Source: Candidatus Aminicenantota bacterium (lineage in GTDB: Bacteria > Acidobacteriota > Aminicenantia > UBA2199). From it: a DNA stretch of 7,373 nucleotides. Both the position numbers and the translations under genes were made by a program. The notes beneath the pieces were generated by a model. That model was not told where the DNA came from. It worked only from the letters and a program-made list of their open reading frames with translations, and ran no database searches. This document shows positions 6,801 to 7,373 of the stretch, one piece after another; the stretch's first letter is position 1, and every line of letters starts with the position of its first letter. The stretch covers positions 6,099,980 through 6,107,352 of the forward strand of contig CP070627.1 in the NCBI GenBank assembly GCA_020355945.1. The letters are read 5' to 3'.

Positions 6801-7373
6801 TGAATGATAACTTCTTTGAATTAGGAGGGCATTCATTAAAAGCCACCCTGTTGATGGCACGTATACATAAAAAATTCGATACGGAGATTCCCCTGTCCCA
6901 GTTATTCCGTTCCCCCACCATCAGGGGACTGGCCCTCTACATGGATAAAGCGGAAAAGAGTCGATATTTATGCATAGAAGCGGAAGAGGAAAAAGAATAC
7001 TATGTATTATCCTCAGCCCAGAAACGATTATACTTTTTAGAACAAATGGATGCAGCCACCTCGGCCTATAATATACCGGCCATTTTTCAACTGGAAGGAG
7101 CGCTGGATAGAGATAGACTGGAAGAAACATTTGTAAAGTTGGTCCAAAGGCATGAGAGTTTACGCACTTCTTTTCGGATGATGGAAGAGGAACCGGTACA
7201 ATTGATTCATGATGATGTAAAATTTGAGATTGAATATTATGATTTACCGGTGACAGGTGCAGGTGACAGGTGCAAGTGGGAAGAGGATCTGGCATCTGAT
7301 TTCATTCGTCCTTTTGATTTGTCTCAAGCGCCGCTGCTGCGAGCGGGGTTGGTAAAACTTCCACACACCCCGG
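3761..7373 (+). CDS. Non-ribosomal peptide synthetase, 3'-truncated: C-A-PCP-C(partial)
   Basis: The frame is open from ATG 3761 to the window edge: 1204 codons plus one base. Domains (residues): basic N-terminal peptide 1-17, condensation about 18-445, adenylation 478-980, PCP 992-1062 with Ser1025, and a second condensation domain from 1080 onward, cut before its HHxxxDG motif. It is one complete elongation module plus the beginning of the next. ATG 3761 is preferred over ATG 3812 because the latter would remove the Lys-rich leader that typically precedes C domains starting with LTPMQE. Gene 1 ends 21 bases upstream in the same frame, and the two are surely one operon. Two tandem-repeat inserts interrupt the A domain and one lies in the last C domain; none breaks the frame. 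AT content is clearly higher in the first C domain than in the PKS part of gene 1. The product is unknown. Confidence 0.96.
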   Translation, partial: MKKSILNSLNKKNTADIMGLTPMQEAMLFHYLKDPTTDLYVEQLILEISGDIDVNIFEKAWNIVVETNEMLRTVFRWEKMKHPLQVVLKKHHLKLTYHDLSGIKTSEKNKLAAEIKINDRENKFDLREIPFRVTLCQIEPARYQMIVSNHHILYDGWSNGIILKEFFTVYNNLVHKKKIQKPIKSKFKEFVKWLNTQDKKEQEKFWKEYLKGVETETKLPVKIKQTRGKQISSWSNSRISIQINKDNREKLEKFIHHRKITIAAFMYCTWGILLHKYINTRDVIFGTTVSGRSAKIKDIENVTGLFINTIPLRLRIGDGEKTKDMLYHVNEILTIREKYESTSLVDIKRYGQVENNSELFDSIVVLKNYPLDRGLMRENSKNSPMSLLVDSYSINEATPYDLTVGITIGEDIAINFSYPEELFEKVVIRRLSRHFIHIMENILKDDERDIPALEILSEKEKKQLLLDFNATVEEYPKYKTMHELFARQVERTPNNIALIFGVKELTYRELNKNSDSLAYLLREKGVGPGTIVGMMVERSAEMIIGILGILKSGGAYLPIDTEFPGERIEWMLKDSGASILVTTRDISNQINFEKEAIYLSDPINCVPTLPHLHLSPAPATCLAYIIYTSGSTGKPKGVLIEHFAAVNLVFSQMNRFGISTKDRVLQFSSICFDASVEQIFIALFSGAVLVLIDKNTLLEAGKFETFIASRSITHLHAVPSFLSNMELTGHYQLKRILSGGDVCPAALAKKWSKYCDFYNRYGPTETTVTSIEMLVKDVDETSSGLPIGRPINNTFVYLFDKWMKLVPLGAIGELYIGGEGVARGYLNRPELTAEKFVELEVDEDIYHRSVRSHKSHIIYKTGDLARWLPDGNMEFFGRIDHQVKIRGFRIEPGEIENQLLNYKEVKEAVVTVKKDKTGNRFLCAYIVSRSIPGVKISRLKDYLKQKLPGYMIPPYFVMLEKIPLTLTGKIDRKSLPDPDISTAVEYTPPGNEREKQLVNIWANLLEMDKTKIGMNDNFFELGGHSLKATLLMARIHKKFDTEIPLSQLFRSPTIRGLALYMDKAEKSRYLCIEAEEEKEYYVLSSAQKRLYFLEQMDAATSAYNIPAIFQLEGALDRDRLEETFVKLVQRHESLRTSFRMMEEEPVQLIHDDVKFEIEYYDLPVTGAGDRCKWEEDLASDFIRPFDLSQAPLLRAGLVKLPHTP
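3818..5110 (+). other. Condensation domain, first of gene 2
   Basis: C1 is LTPMQEAMLFHYL (residues 20-32), where the family usually has Gly at the Ala26 position. C2 is ETNEMLRTVF. C3 is NHHILYDGWS, with His150, His151, Asp155 and Gly156 intact. C5 is VTGLFINTIPLR (from 302). The C6/C7 area is divergent, SELFDSIVVLKNYP replacing the usual YPFEDLVE...RNPLFD. The LTPMQE...LFHYL type of start resembles C domains of the DCL/dual class more than the LCL-type domains elsewhere in the window; that subtype call is tentative. Catalytic residues suggest it is active. Confidence 0.9.
5591..5622 (+). repeat. Tandem repeat of 13-base unit in the A domain, before A3
   Basis: Two copies of TGCACCTGYCACC (5595-5607 with T, 5608-5620 with C) lie within a run of five CACCTG hexamers. 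They encode part of PHLHLSPAPAT (residues 610-620), a low-complexity loop between A2 and A3, just before the ATP-binding motif. The 30 bases 5591-5620 are reverse-complementary to 7249-7278 with 2 mismatches. Confidence 0.92.
6301..6327 (+). repeat. 9-base tandem repeat in the A domain, before A7
   Basis: Three units, TAGGTCCGT, TAGGTCCCA and TAAGTCCCA, encode an RSV-RSH-KSH triplet series (residues 848-856) between EKFVELEVDEDIYH and IIYKTGDL. The loop before A7 is a usual length-variable site in A domains. A unit of nine keeps the frame whatever the copy number. The unit differs from the 13-base repeat, so it is a separate element. Confidence 0.85.
6734..6946 (+). other. Peptidyl carrier protein (PCP) domain
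   Basis: A complete carrier domain, from EREKQLVNIWANLLEM to about residue 1062. The motif NFFELGGHSLKA carries Ser1025 (6833-6835), the phosphopantetheine site. It accepts the amino acid loaded by the preceding A domain. Confidence 0.95.
6998..7373 (+). other. Condensation domain, second of gene 2, truncated by the window edge
   Basis: C1 is YVLSSAQKRLYFLEQM and C2 is QRHESLRTSF, followed by FIRPFDLSQAPLLRAGL. The HHxxxDG motif would lie just beyond the window. The sequence is close to the C domain of gene 1 in protein and also in DNA (compare 2691-2733 with 7301-7352), so the two are recent relatives. It implies another A-PCP module downstream. Confidence 0.92.
7249..7278 (+). repeat. Tandem repeat of 13-base unit in C domain loop, inverted relative to 5591-5622
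   Basis: Two perfect copies of GGTGACAGGTGCA (7249-7261 and 7262-7274) and a short partial third. They encode most of VTGAGDRCK in the loop between FEIEYYDL and FIRPFDL. The unit is the reverse complement of TGCACCTGTCACC found in the A domain. This is the same loop that carries the hexanucleotide array in the C domain of gene 1. Confidence 0.93.

Noticed and set aside
6921..7295. Open frame of 124 codons on the - strand over the PCP and second C domain
   Set aside because: It lies wholly opposite a frame with clear PCP and C motifs. Its peptide has no recognisable fold, and its low-complexity part is the antisense of the 13-base repeat.

Overview
The whole window is the inside of a hybrid polyketide synthase / non-ribosomal peptide synthetase (PKS/NRPS) gene cluster. 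It holds two very large genes read on the + strand in the same frame, both cut by the window edges. The organism is bacterial. The proteins are rich in Lys, Glu and Ile, base composition is moderate to AT-rich, and the modules resemble NRPS/PKS proteins of uncultured, often anaerobic lineages. Short tandem repeats inserted in adenylation- and condensation-domain loops remind me of NRPS genes of Candidatus Aminicenantes. That is a recollection and not a search result; a Firmicute or another uncultured phylum is possible.

Gene 1 (positions 2-3739) is the C-terminal part of a PKS module joined to an NRPS domain. The order is dehydratase (DH, start missing), enoylreductase (ER), a short leftover of a ketoreductase tail with no ketoreductase (KR) core, a carrier protein, and a condensation (C) domain that ends the protein. 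Gene 2 (3761-7373, runs off the window) starts 21 bases later. Its order is C, adenylation (A), peptidyl carrier (PCP) and the beginning of another C domain. The two proteins most likely act in sequence. Gene 1 would pass an acyl or acyl-peptidyl chain from its carrier protein to gene 2, whose A domain loads one amino acid, and the last C domain would pass the product to a further module downstream. The acidic C-terminal tail of gene 1 and the basic N-terminus of gene 2 look like a docking pair.

Three things stand out. First, the reductive loop of gene 1 is odd: there is no KR, both DH signature motifs are altered, and the ER nucleotide-binding motif is intact. Second, two C domains meet at the protein junction with no A domain between them. 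Third, short tandem repeats are inserted in reading frame at four loop positions between core motifs. Two of these arrays are built from the same 13-base unit in opposite orientations 1.6 kb apart, and 28 of 30 bases match. This suggests a small repeat that spreads into permissive loops of megasynthase genes.

No RNA gene, terminator, CRISPR array, transposase, regulator or tailoring gene is visible. The only non-coding stretch is the 21-base gap between the two genes.
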